Assembly: GCF_016313185.1 (NCBI RefSeq)
Contig: NZ_CP066218.1
Coordinates: 3,162,001 to 3,226,000, forward strand
Direction: 5' to 3'
Source: Mycolicibacterium baixiangningiae
GTDB lineage: Bacteria > Actinomycetota > Actinomycetes > Mycobacteriales > Mycobacteriaceae
Length of the DNA stretch: 64,000 nucleotides
A program made the position numbers and the translations under genes. Shown here piece after piece: positions 18,541-27,294 of the stretch (its first letter is position 1; each line of letters begins with the position of its first letter). The notes under the pieces are model-generated. The model made no database searches. It was given only the letters and a program-made list of their open reading frames with translations, and was not told the origin of the DNA.

Positions 18541-19194
18541 TCATTCCTTAATCTGGTGTCCGGATGGCGCATCCAGCGGGTTCGTGTCGATCGGCAGGGT
18601 GAAATGCGATGTGATCCACATGGCCTGCGCCGGGGTTGCACCGATGTTGACGGCCCGGTGCGGAACCGACGAGAGGTACTCGACGCTGTCGCGTGGCCCG
18701 AGGATGAATCTCTCAGCAGCGACCGAGATTTCGATGTGCCCGCTGAGCACGTAGAACAACTCCTGCGCATCGTCGTGGGCGTACGCCTCGGGTCCGGTCG
18801 AGCCGCCCACCTCGAACGTGCCTTCATACACTTCGAGCTGGCGGATCGGTGGTCGCGAGAGCAGCAGCTTCCGCAGTCCGACGTCGCTGGTAAAAACGGG
18901 TCGCTCGTCCGCGCGCAGCACGGGTCGAGCGACGGGCGCCTCGTCGGCGAGCAGGTCGGCCACCGAGACGCCGACGGCCGCAGAAATGCGTTTCAGCACT
19001 CCCACGGATACTCCGCACTTGCCGTTCTCCAGCTGGCTGATGAAGCCTGCGCTCACCCCGGCCCGAGCCGCAGCATCCCGGGTGGACAGTCGGGCACGTT
19101 CGCGGGCCGCCCGGAGCCGAGCGCCGAGCATGGCTCGAGCCGGCCTGTCGATATCGGTCACGGCAATCGTGGGCTCAGGAAGCACGTGCCTCAT
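18541..19194 (-). CDS. XRE-family regulator with C-terminal cupin domain
   Basis: Regulator of 217 residues. An XRE helix-turn-helix (about 22-78) with LSTRDAAARAGVSAGFISQL and SVGVLKRISAAVGVSVADLL is followed by a cupin domain (about 120-200), seen in EAYAHDDAQELFYVLSGHIE and PHRAVNIGATPAQAMWI. The architecture is that of PuuR-type regulators of polyamine and amine catabolism. It is the first gene of the operon with the amidohydrolase and potA-D-B-C genes, which supports amine-responsive control (inference). Confidence 0.88.
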   Translation of the reverse strand: MRHVLPEPTIAVTDIDRPARAMLGARLRAARERARLSTRDAAARAGVSAGFISQLENGKCGVSVGVLKRISAAVGVSVADLLADEAPVARPVLRADERPVFTSDVGLRKLLLSRPPIRQLEVYEGTFEVGGSTGPEAYAHDDAQELFYVLSGHIEISVAAERFILGPRDSVEYLSSVPHRAVNIGATPAQAMWITSHFTLPIDTNPLDAPSGHQIKE

Positions 19195-19392
19195 TTCGCT
19201 AAGAGCTACTTAACAGATCGCTAACTGCGAAGGTATGGCCAGGGACGTCACGGTGCAAGAGGTGGCGCGCCGGAACGCAAACTGTTAACACCCCGGAAAT
19301 GCAGATTCGGTCACGCGGTAGTTGCTCGCAAATCCGTTGTGACATCGAATATTCGAAGCTCGTGGACGTTGCTTCGCGCATAATCACGGTTC

Positions 19393-19548
19393 ATGAAGTG
19401 CATAGTGATCGGTGCGGGCGCCTGGGGTTTGCCAACGGCGGCCGAAATGGCGCGCCGTGGTCACCAGGTCACCGTGGTGGATCGGCACGGTCCGCTCAAC
19501 ACACTGTCGTCGTCCAGTGGGCATCGTCGAGAGCTTCCACCAACGTGA
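19393..19548 (+). pseudogene. Truncated FAD-dependent amino-acid/sarcosine-oxidase-like gene
   Basis: A 51-codon ORF begins MKCIVIGAGAWGLPTAAEMA and continues into RGHQVTVVDRHGPLN and SSSSGH, an excellent FAD-binding N-terminus of the DadA/monomeric sarcosine-oxidase family, then ends at a stop. About 300 residues are missing. It is divergent from the transporter operon, so it may once have degraded the imported amine. Confidence 0.75.
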
Positions 19549-20114
19549 GGACGCGAGGGACCAGGCCGGCGTTGTTATGTCTTCCGCGCGAGCGATGAGG
19601 GCATAGTCTTCCGCGACCGTCGCCGGACTGGCGCAACCTGGAGACGGCGATCAGGGCGTGGTCCAGGGGAGTGTCCGCGTACTGAGACGACCGGACGTAG
19701 TAGCGCGCTGGTCCCTCCTTGCGGCGCTCAGCCCGGTCTTCGCCCGGGTGCTCGGCCCACTCCGGCCTGTAAAAGGAACCAGAGTCCGCTGCTCACAGAT
19801 CACGAGCGTGGGGTTCGCGTCACGCCAGCGGTGCAACTGGTGAGTCACATTGCACCCTGCGGCTTCCGCCGAGGCGGCCGCGCTGCGCGCCGGCTCACCT
19901 GTAAGGGGACTGCTAGGGTGAGTCGTGTTGCGCCACCGCAGACTTCGCTCCCGCGCGGTTCGCAAGGTTTTTGTTGGCCGCGGGTGACTTTCACCGGCAG
20001 AGTGGTGCGCGTCGTACATTCGTACATCTCTTGAATCATCAGAGATAAGGTGGCCCAACGCGGAGCATGGTGGACACCAGTCCGTGGGCACAACTTTTCA
20101 AAGGAAACCGCACA
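19549..20114. other. Gene-free stretch, probably decayed
   Basis: Between the truncated oxidase and the amine oxidase I find no frame with recognisable protein sequence. Sense reading gives short stretches interrupted by stops. The last ~90 bp hold the ribosome-binding site of the next gene. No RNA gene or repeat is seen. Confidence 0.5.
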
Positions 20115-21374
20115 ATGCGACACGGCACATCGGTTGACAACCCGGCAGAGGTCATCGACGTCATTGTCGTCGGTGCAGGCCTTGCCGGGCTTGTCGCTGC
20201 CCGTGACCTCACGGACAAGGGATTCCAGGTCGCCGTCCTCGAGGGAAGGAACCGGATCGGCGGGCGGACCTTTGCGCGGGAAGTAGTCAGCACTACCCAG
20301 AAAGTGGACTTCGGTGGAACTTGGGTCATTCCAGCCGAACACACCGCAGTGATGGCCGAGTTGCAGCACTACGCGATCCGGAGCGTACCAACGCCCTTGC
20401 CAACACATTTCATCACCGAACTGGACGGAATGCTGTCTGACAAGGGCTTTCTCTTCGAGAGTGAAATCGGTGAGATGACACGCGCATTCGACGTCATCGC
20501 GAGGCGGGCTGAGCCTGACGCAACCGCGGACGGTGCACTCCGCTCAATCGGACTCGACGCTGGTTTGCTCGCCTGGGTACAGGCAACCCAGCGCTATCTC
20601 TCCGGAGCGCCCTTGACGGACCTCTCCGGAGTCGACTGCTCGGGTATGTCGCCGAGCGATCTCGCCAACCCCGACCATTACACGCACACCATCGACGGCA
20701 CCTCGCAGAGACTCGTCGACGCCATCGCCGGCAGCTCGCAGGCCACCTTGCTGCTCAACACCGAAGTCGCTGCCGTCCACACGACCGTCGATGGCTTCGC
20801 CGTACTCGACAGGGCGCGAAACAGATTGGTGGCACGAAACGTCGTGATTGCGGTGCCGCTCAATATGCTGGTCGACATCGATTTTAGGCCTCGCATCCCG
20901 GCGGCGACGGCGCTCGGAGAGTCACGACATGCAGGCCATTCAGTGAAGCTATGGATGACCGTCCGAAATGTCGTTGGCTGGCCCAGGCTCTTCAGCGCGT
21001 CCGGTCCCATCGCCTATGCGCGATTGGAGCGACAACTCGACTCCGGGGACGCGTTCCTCGTAGGCTTCTCCGACGATCCCGCGATGGCCAATGCATCAGC
21101 GAGCGAGGTGCAAACGGCGTTGCAAGCCTTTCTGCCAGACATCGAGGTACTCGGTGTCGACGCACACGATTGGAACGCCGATCACTTCGCCAGAGGTACG
21201 TGGATGGCACCGCGGCCCGGTCAGCTTCAGCAGGTCGGTGCACTCGCTGATCTCAGTTACACAAATGGCATCCACTTCTCCGGTGCAGACCTGTGCGTCG
21301 GCAATTACGGCACCATCGAAGGTGCCATTGTCTCCGGTAGGCAAGCCGCAGCCCGGATCAGTGACCAACCGTAG
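20115..21374 (+). CDS. Flavin-containing amine oxidase family protein
   Basis: FAD-dependent oxidase of 419 residues. The dinucleotide-binding motif VIVVGAGLAGLVAARDL is near residues 16-32 and is followed by GRNRIGGRT, the family's second FAD contact. The C-terminal FAD region ends with YGTIEGAIVSGRQAAARI. Start at 20115 (MRHGTSVDN) has AAAGGAAA 9 bp upstream; the upstream in-frame start is poorer. Together with the truncated oxidase next door it suggests an amine-degrading neighbourhood. Substrate unknown. It appears to be transcribed alone. Confidence 0.87.
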   Translation: MRHGTSVDNPAEVIDVIVVGAGLAGLVAARDLTDKGFQVAVLEGRNRIGGRTFAREVVSTTQKVDFGGTWVIPAEHTAVMAELQHYAIRSVPTPLPTHFITELDGMLSDKGFLFESEIGEMTRAFDVIARRAEPDATADGALRSIGLDAGLLAWVQATQRYLSGAPLTDLSGVDCSGMSPSDLANPDHYTHTIDGTSQRLVDAIAGSSQATLLLNTEVAAVHTTVDGFAVLDRARNRLVARNVVIAVPLNMLVDIDFRPRIPAATALGESRHAGHSVKLWMTVRNVVGWPRLFSASGPIAYARLERQLDSGDAFLVGFSDDPAMANASASEVQTALQAFLPDIEVLGVDAHDWNADHFARGTWMAPRPGQLQQVGALADLSYTNGIHFSGADLCVGNYGTIEGAIVSGRQAAARISDQP

Positions 21375-21436
21375 CGCCCTGGCTTCATGATGACGTGCAG
21401 TCGCTAATGAAGAGGGTGGCCGGTGAGGACGAATAT

Positions 21437-21868
21437 ATGGAGAGAAACTGTGACGCATGCGCTCGTATCGTTGCATTGGCGAAGAGGCAAGGAGCGCAAC
21501 ATAGTGACCCGCGCGCCTTCTTGATGGCCTTCGGACGCCAAGGCGCAGGCATCCGCGGCGGCGTACTCGGTGTCTGGGACCTTGCCCGCGGCGGACGAGA
21601 TGTGCTGTCAGGGGGCGGGTTCAACGGCGAGTTCGATGATGGCTCTGGCGGGCAGGCGCGCCACTTTTGCGGCATCATCGTGTCGGCATGTTGGTTCGGG
21701 CGGCGCTTGACACGCTTCGTCTCGGTGCTCATTCGTCGCGACCGGCACGATTCTGCCGACGGGCGCCTGTCCGATGCCGCCTTAGATTTCGTCCGACTAG
21801 TTCGGGCAGGAGAAGTGTCGGTGGATGCGGCACATGTCTGGATCGCGGCACAGCTCTGTAAGGGTTAG
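21437..21868 (+). CDS. Hypothetical protein
   Basis: Hypothetical protein of 143 residues. No family is recognised with confidence. The C-terminal half (GQARHFCGIIVSACWFGRRL, then RRDRHDSADGRLSDAALDF) has a periodic pattern of charged and hydrophobic residues that looks genuine rather than antisense noise. The N-terminus includes NCDACARIVALAKRQG with two closely spaced cysteines. No signal peptide or long membrane segment. GTGAGGA upstream favours the ATG at 21437. It follows the amine oxidase by 60 bp and could be co-transcribed. Confidence 0.5.
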   Translation: MERNCDACARIVALAKRQGAQHSDPRAFLMAFGRQGAGIRGGVLGVWDLARGGRDVLSGGGFNGEFDDGSGGQARHFCGIIVSACWFGRRLTRFVSVLIRRDRHDSADGRLSDAALDFVRLVRAGEVSVDAAHVWIAAQLCKG

Positions 21869-22246
21869 AAGCCCTCCGCGATTGCAGTCCAGGCCCGGCA
21901 ACCTGCGCACCGGAAAGAGGTAGTCCGAAACTGGCGCAATTTGCTAATCCCCTTGGCGTCAATTCGATTGGGCAACTCGGTCTAACTACACAGCGGGGTG
22001 AGGCCCGTTCAAAGCTGTCCTGTGCCAATGAATATGACGGTCTCGTGCTGGGAACCGCCAACGTGATCAAGACACCGCGGGGTGGTGCCGTCTTATCTCG
22101 ACTGGCGGATCCGGTCTGCATCGCATGATCGCTGACCGGAACGCGGAGTCGACCGCGCCGAGGTAGCCGCTCGGGTGATGCCATCGCGTGCCCGGGGCCC
22201 GGGGTTGAGCGCATCAACACCTACCGACACCTCTGACTACGCGCCA
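21869..22246. other. Gene-free stretch
   Basis: Nothing recognisable. A minus-strand open stretch through here is compositionally biased and resembles no protein family. A short plus-strand piece, LGTANVIKTPRGGAVLSRLA near 22046-22105, looks protein-like but has no identifiable parent. Confidence 0.4.
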
Positions 22247-23005
22247 TCACGCGGGTGTGCCGTCTTGCCCGGCCGGGAGCCGGCTGGGACGCCCGAACCG
22301 GACGCGGACCCCCGGCGAGAACAGAGCGCGCAGACGCGGCCCCGCACACTCGATGCCCGCAGCGGCGACGAGTTCATCCTCGAATTCGGTGATCTCCGCG
22401 GCGTGCAAAGGCCACATCAGGTGCGCGATGGGCACCCACACGGTGTGCCCGGCCGTGCGGGTGTGCGCACCCCATCGCCCGGTCAGCCAGACCTCCAGCG
22501 GCGTCGGTTCCACCGGTGCACCCACGGCTACCACCGCACGGCTGCGCAGGCCTCGCTGCGGCCAGCGGCGGGTGCTGGCGTAGCAGACTCCGCCGGCAGA
22601 GCGCGTGACGCTCATCTTGGCCCAGGTATACGGCACCCCCAGTCCGATGCGGGTCACCGGCAGAACCGCCAGACGTTCGGTTTCCAGAGAACGGAACAGC
22701 ACGCCGTGCCTGCCGTCGAGGTCGACCGAGTACAGCCGCAAGTTGAACTCGGCGAACGACCCAAAGTACGGAATCGGTACCGCTGCAACGACCCTGGTGT
22801 AGCGAAGATGGAATGGCAGCAGGCCGACGTAGGTGCGGCCCTCGAAGAGGTCGGGACGGGTGCCGGGTGGGTAGAAGTGTGCCACGGCGGCGGGGTCGAC
22901 CGGCCAGTGCAGAAACGTCAGATCCGCCCAAAACTGGTCGATCAGCACGGGATGCGGCAGGCTCGGAGCGTCTTCCGGGAAGCCCGCCGGCACCTGATCA
23001 GTCAC
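22247..23005 (-). CDS. DUF2071 (YqjF-like) family protein
   Basis: Protein of 252 residues matching DUF2071. The opening QFWADLTFLHWPVDPAAVA, the segment GRTYVGLLPFHLRYTRV, and SFAEFNLRLYSVD are typical, as is PHPVL upstream. The family's function is not established (a beta-barrel fold related to acetoacetate decarboxylase has been proposed). It ends at 22247 and is on the opposite strand to its neighbours, probably a single-gene unit. Confidence 0.85.
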   Translation of the reverse strand: MTDQVPAGFPEDAPSLPHPVLIDQFWADLTFLHWPVDPAAVAHFYPPGTRPDLFEGRTYVGLLPFHLRYTRVVAAVPIPYFGSFAEFNLRLYSVDLDGRHGVLFRSLETERLAVLPVTRIGLGVPYTWAKMSVTRSAGGVCYASTRRWPQRGLRSRAVVAVGAPVEPTPLEVWLTGRWGAHTRTAGHTVWVPIAHLMWPLHAAEITEFEDELVAAAGIECAGPRLRALFSPGVRVRFGRPSRLPAGQDGTPA

Positions 23006-23211
23006 CCGTCCATCGTGGCAGGCTTAGCCTCGATCCACCGACGAGTTGGGGTAGTCCTGGGGTAGGGCCGACCGTGGTTGCTATTGGCGGTTGTGAGCAG
23101 CAGTTATCCGCTCGTCTGTCGAGCTTTTCCTGCGTGTTCCGCCATGCTGACCGAAACTAACCGAGGCGGCGGGTGAGTGGTCCACATTCAACAGGGCACC
23201 ACCGGCAACCG

Positions 23212-23249
23212 ATTAGTGGTAACCCGCGATATTCAATCCCGCCGTATTC
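23212..23249. repeat. Dispersed repeat family 1, copy b
   Basis: Contains GGTAACCCGCGATATTCAAT followed by CCCGCCGTATTC, differing from copies c and d at only a few positions. On the minus strand it reads LNIAGYH and then a stop, in the same phase as the other copies. A relic IS21-like end (23296-23313) lies 47 bp to the right. Confidence 0.7.
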
Positions 23250-23295
23250 CTCACATGCGCAGCACCGAAGCGGGTGAAAGATGACAGGGGAGAGG

Positions 23296-23313
23296 CGCTC
23301 ATCGAAAGTCCCC
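23296..23313. mobile_element. Relic of an IS21-type terminal sequence
   Basis: CGCTCATCGAAAGTCCCC matches the left end of the complete IS21 element at 25824 (CGCTCATCGAAATTCCCC) in 17 of 18 bases. No transposase gene is nearby, so this looks like the scar of an excised or deleted copy. Confidence 0.5.
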
Positions 23314-23345
23314 GGGGCAAGGCTCCCCGTCGAGGTTGATGACCC

Positions 23346-24312
23346 ATGGATCGGTGTTACCTTAAATTTGTGAGCGGTGATACTAGAGTGCGGAACATCG
23401 CGCTGGGTGACGTCGAGGTCACCCGTGTCATTGAATGGCATGAGCCGTTCTTGCTGACAACTGAGTTTCTCCCCCGAGGTCGATACCGAGCTATGGACGC
23501 GCAACGCCAACTGGCTGGCTCCAGACCACTGGCAGCCCGAATCTGACCGGATGGTCATCGCGCTCCAGACGTGGGTAATGCGAAGCGGCGACCGCACGAT
23601 CCTGCTCTACACGGGCGCGGGAAGTGAGCGCGAGCGACCGGGAATGGCGCCCTGGTTCCACCAACGTGAGAGCGATCTGCTCGCGGTGCTCGCTGAAGCC
23701 GGTGTCCAACCGCAAGACGTCGACGTAGTTGTCAACACGCATCTGCACGTCGATCACGTAGGCGGCAACACCGTCGACGCAGGCGGTCAGTGGATGCCCG
23801 CGTTCCCCAACGCCGAGTATCTGATTCCCGCCGCCGACGACGCCCACTATGGCCCGAACAATGCGAGCGGAGAAGGGTTGGGAGAGGTCGACCGCTTGGT
23901 CTACGAGGACAGTATCGCCCCGATCCACGAGGCGGGACAGGCCGTGCTGTGGGAAGGGCTGTACACCATCGACGAACACATCACCTTGGAATCGGCACCC
24001 GGCCACACGCCCGGTGCGTCGGTTCTCAGGCTCGCGTCCGGGAGTGATCGGGCTGTGTTCTCCGGAGATGTATTGCATAGCCCGGTGCAGATTCTCGATC
24101 CCTGTTGCAACAGCGCTTACTGCCATTCGCCGCAACAAGCAGCTGACAGCCGCCGCCGCATACTGGAGCGGGCCGCCGATGAACGCGAGTTGCTCATCCC
24201 CGGACACTTCGGCGGTGCAGGCGCACTGGAAGTCCGGCGGAGCAATGGCGAATTTGCCCTCGGCCAGTGGGCTACCTTCAGCCCGGGGTCGGCGAAAAGC
24301 AGAACCGACTAA
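23346..24312 (+). pseudogene. MBL-fold metallo-hydrolase, frameshifted
   Basis: An N-terminal frame (GDVEVTRVIEWHEPFLLTTE) ends in stops, but after removing one C from the five-C run near 23471-23475 it reads through into the following frame (NANWLAPDHW, then MVIALQTWVM), giving one protein of about 320 residues. The metal motif NTHLHVDHVGG, AYCHSP and GHTPGAS are intact. The frequent LLDTG segment reads LLYTG, a loss of a conserved aspartate, consistent with relaxed selection. Either a real pseudogene or a homopolymer error. It may form a pair with the HSL esterase downstream, as in the first catabolic cluster. Confidence 0.75.
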
Positions 24313-24619
24313 GCGGCCTCGACCTAGTCGATTCGGACACAAAGGAACTCGACTATCGGGTTCGCACCGACCCATCTAAGAATCCGGGCGATATCGGAAG
24401 AAGATGAAAACGACGTACCTTACTGGTAACCCGCCATATTCGATTCCGCCGTATTTCAGGGCCTCAGCGCGTCGGTACATGTGGTCCGGTCGAGCCGGGG
24501 AGAGCCCGGGATGCTTGTCGCAATCAACCTCAGTAGGGTGCAAGTGCGCGCAGCAAGGGGCGTAGTCGCGCAGTTTGCTGATTTCCTCGGGAAGTACCGG
24601 TTGATCGATCGGAGGATTT
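24313..24619. other. Intergenic region with family-1 repeat c
   Basis: No gene seen. It holds repeat copy c and then about 160 bp of unassigned sequence leading to the GGAGG ribosome-binding site of the next gene at 24611-24615. Confidence 0.5.
24411..24455. repeat. Dispersed repeat family 1, copy c
   Basis: Reads CGACGTACCTTACTGGTAAC then CCGCCATATTCGATTCCGCC GTATT, with GATGAAAA immediately to the left. TTACTGGTAA is a near-palindrome. The minus strand reads SNMAGYQ then a stop. Confidence 0.75.
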
Positions 24620-25621
24620 GTGGTCGGGCTCGGGCATCTGTTGGTCGACGTGTCTGCCGAGCTTCTTCAGGACGCCCGACATTTCTACGCCGTCAGGCCG
24701 GCCGGGCGCGGGCCACGCACCGCTGAGAAGTTGAGCGCAGCCAGGTCAGCCAGGATTGCACCAGCCCCGTCGGATCCGCCAGCGGATGAGTGTGCAGTGC
24801 GGGTTGGGGGAGTCACAGTCCCCATCAGGATCTTTACCCCCGCCCATAATCGGGCGCGAGGCGTCTATATGGACATTCACGGCGGTGGGTTCTACATGGA
24901 CTGCGCCGCCCGCGATGACGTCCGCAATCGCGCGCTTGCAGACGCGCTGAATATTGCAGTGGTCAGCGTCGACTATCGACTGGCACCTGAACATCCGTGG
25001 CCAGCGGCACCCAGCGACTGTGAAGCCGTTGCGCGCTGGCTCATCGCACACGCGCAGGACCGATTTGGGTCACCACAATTGGTCATTGGGGGCCGTTCAG
25101 CAGGAGCGACTCTGGCGACGACCACATTGCTACGACTGCGCGATACCGGACATGCACAGAGGGTCGCTGGTGCCGCGCTTCAGTTTGGGACATTCGACCT
25201 GAGCGCACTGACGCCCGCTGGTCGCCGTATCGCCGATGAGTACTTCCTTGAGGCCTATGTGGGCCATGTGACTGATCGTACGGACCCGGATATCTCGCCG
25301 GTCTACGGTGATCTGGATCGGCTGCCGCCCGTTCTGATGGTCGTGGGGGCCCAGGACGTGCTTTTGGAAGACAACTTGGCAATGGCCAGTCGACTCTGGG
25401 CCGCCGGCAACGATGTCGAAATTCGGATATATCCCGAGTCGCCCCACGGCTTCACAGGACATTCAACCGAGATCGCCCAACTGGCGCTCGATGGCATCAG
25501 TTCGTGGGTACTTGATCGAATTGACTCACCAACGGTCGGGCGATGCCTTCCGCTAATTCGTGCGAAACCGGCTGCGGCGAGTGGTGATTCATCAGTCGAA
25601 AACAGCGTACTTTACTGGTAA
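24620..25621 (+). CDS. HSL-family alpha/beta-hydrolase (esterase)
   Basis: Esterase of the hormone-sensitive-lipase family, 333 residues. IHGGGFYMD contains the oxyanion motif HGGGF, DYRLAPEHPWPAAPSD follows, GGRSAG carries the nucleophile serine, and SPHGF the histidine. It starts at a GTG (24620) only five bases after GGAGG, so a TTG at 24618 or another nearby start is possible. The last ~25 codons lie within repeat family 1 copy d, which suggests that the natural C-terminus was replaced. Related to the esterase at 9095 but not a close copy. Confidence 0.84.
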   Translation: MVGLGHLLVDVSAELLQDARHFYAVRPAGRGPRTAEKLSAARSARIAPAPSDPPADECAVRVGGVTVPIRIFTPAHNRARGVYMDIHGGGFYMDCAARDDVRNRALADALNIAVVSVDYRLAPEHPWPAAPSDCEAVARWLIAHAQDRFGSPQLVIGGRSAGATLATTTLLRLRDTGHAQRVAGAALQFGTFDLSALTPAGRRIADEYFLEAYVGHVTDRTDPDISPVYGDLDRLPPVLMVVGAQDVLLEDNLAMASRLWAAGNDVEIRIYPESPHGFTGHSTEIAQLALDGISSWVLDRIDSPTVGRCLPLIRAKPAAASGDSSVENSVLYW

Positions 25622-25647
25622 CCCGCCATATTCGATTTCGCCGTATT
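25584..25647. repeat. Dispersed repeat family 1, copy d (with 5' arm)
   Basis: The arm GGTGATTCATCAGTCGAAAA is followed by CTTTACTGGTAACCCGCC and ATATTCGATTTCGCCGTATTC. This arm aligns without gaps to copy e and to the solo arm at 33061. The minus strand reads SNMAGYQ then a stop. It overlaps the end of the esterase gene and lies about 170 bp left of the IS21 element. Confidence 0.75.
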
Positions 25648-25932
25648 CTCCGCCGAAACGGGGCTGGAACGTACGACCAGGCGCGGATCGTGCCGAGCTG
25701 TGAGTGCAGGCGGCCAGCACACCTCGATGTCCCTCCGTCACGTGTCGTGCCGAGTGGGCGGGATTTGCTGCTGACGGCGTGCAGGGGAGTGGGGTTGACC
25801 GCGCTCGTTGAATTTCCTCGCTGACGCTCATCGAAATTCCCCACCCGTGTGGCTCCGCCGAGAAGGGCGGGCCTCCCTCGATGCTGCTGGTGTCTGACGC
25901 CAGTAGCTCTGTCGAAGGAGGCCCGCTTTCTC

Positions 25933-27294
25933 ATGCTCACATGGGAGGACGACATGGAAGTACACGCCCTACGAAAACGCGGTTGGTCGATCTCTGCGAT
26001 CGCCCGCCACACCGGGTTCGACCGGAAAACGGTCCGCAAGTATCTGGCCGGCGGCGCCGAGCCCGGGGTGCGGGCACGGCCGGGACCGAATCCGTTTGAT
26101 CCGTTCGTCGACTACGTGTCGGCGCGATTGGTCGAGGACCCGCATCTGTGGGCCCGCACCCTCTACGACGAACTCGAAGACCTGGGTTTCGGGCTGTCGT
26201 ATCAGAGCCTGACCCGCAACATCCGCACCCGTAATCTGCGCCCGGACTGTCAAGCCTGCCGCACCGCCACCGACCGGCCCAACGCGGTTATCGAGCACCC
26301 GCCCGGTGACGAAACCCAGTGGGACTGGCTGGAATTGCCCGATCCGCCCGAGTTCTGGGGCTGGGGCAAGAAAGCTTTCCTGCTGGTCGGCTCGCTGGCG
26401 CACTCCGGCAAGTGGCGGGCGGTGTTGTCACCGTCGATGGATCAACCCCACCTGGTCGCCGCCATCGACACGATCTGCCGCGGCCTCGGCGGCCTCACCC
26501 GGGTCTGGCGGTTCGACCGGATGGCCACCGTCTGCGATCCGGGCTCGGGACGGGTGACCGCCACGTTCGCCGGGGTCGCCAAGCACTACGGCGTATCGGT
26601 GGCGATCTGCCCACCGCGGCGCGGTAACCGCAAAGGCGTGGTGGAGAAGGTCAATCACACCGCGGCGCAACGCTGGTGGCGCACCTTGGATGACGACATG
26701 ACCGTCGAACAAGCACAGGCAAGTGTGGACCGCTTCGCCCGGGTCCGTGGCGACACCAGGATGCGCTTGACCGCCGACGGGCGGTCTTCGGTGGCTGTGG
26801 TAGCCAAGACCGAGCCGCTCAGGCCAGTGCCGCCGGCGCCGTATCCGATGATCGTGTCTGAGTCCCGGACAGCCTCGCGGCAGGCGTTGGTGTCCTACCG
26901 CGGCAACCGGTACTCGGTGCCCCCGGAGCTGGCCGCCGCGCAGGTGAGGGTCAGCCATCCGATTGGTGGCGGGTACCTCGACGTCGCCACCACGAACGGG
27001 ATCGTGGTCGCCCGTCACCGGTTGGCCGCTGACGGGTTGGGGGTGATGGTCCGCGACAGCGGCCACGTCATCGCCCTCGACACCGCCGCAATGGCCACCG
27101 CCAACACCGGGCGACCACATCGCCGCAAGGAACGCATCCCACCCGGGCCGGCCGCCAAAACCGCTGCCGCGCAACTTCTTAACTTCCCCGACAACGCCAA
27201 CAGTGCCGTCGAATCCCCAACTAGCTCACCTGATTCCGCTGTCATTGACATGTCCGTCTACGAGCGGGCCGCCCAGAAAAGGACCCTGCAATGA
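25933..27294 (+). CDS. istA: IS21-family transposase IstA
   Basis: Transposase of 453 residues. An N-terminal helix-turn-helix (GWSISAIARHTGFDRKTVRK) is followed by an integrase-core (DDE) catalytic domain, with acidic residues in ETQWDWLEL, RVWRFDRMATV and KGVVEKVNH, and a C-terminal beta domain (YRGNRYSVPPELAAAQVRV). Start at 25933 is supported by AAGGAGG about 11 bp upstream and by the family-typical MLTWEDDMEV opening. It cuts and joins the ends of the element with help from IstB, whose gene overlaps by four bases. Confidence 0.93.
   Translation: MLTWEDDMEVHALRKRGWSISAIARHTGFDRKTVRKYLAGGAEPGVRARPGPNPFDPFVDYVSARLVEDPHLWARTLYDELEDLGFGLSYQSLTRNIRTRNLRPDCQACRTATDRPNAVIEHPPGDETQWDWLELPDPPEFWGWGKKAFLLVGSLAHSGKWRAVLSPSMDQPHLVAAIDTICRGLGGLTRVWRFDRMATVCDPGSGRVTATFAGVAKHYGVSVAICPPRRGNRKGVVEKVNHTAAQRWWRTLDDDMTVEQAQASVDRFARVRGDTRMRLTADGRSSVAVVAKTEPLRPVPPAPYPMIVSESRTASRQALVSYRGNRYSVPPELAAAQVRVSHPIGGGYLDVATTNGIVVARHRLAADGLGVMVRDSGHVIALDTAAMATANTGRPHRRKERIPPGPAAKTAAAQLLNFPDNANSAVESPTSSPDSAVIDMSVYERAAQKRTLQ

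Larger units (their letters stand above)
23006..23345. other. Intergenic region with family-1 repeat b and a solo IS21-like end
   Basis: Apart from the repeat and the IS-end relic listed separately, no gene is seen. The sequence between 23260 and 23345 leads into the frameshifted MBL hydrolase gene. Confidence 0.55.

Noticed and set aside
21729..22220. Minus-strand ORF of 163 codons
   Set aside because: Compositionally biased, overlaps a better plus-strand candidate, and has no recognisable sequence.
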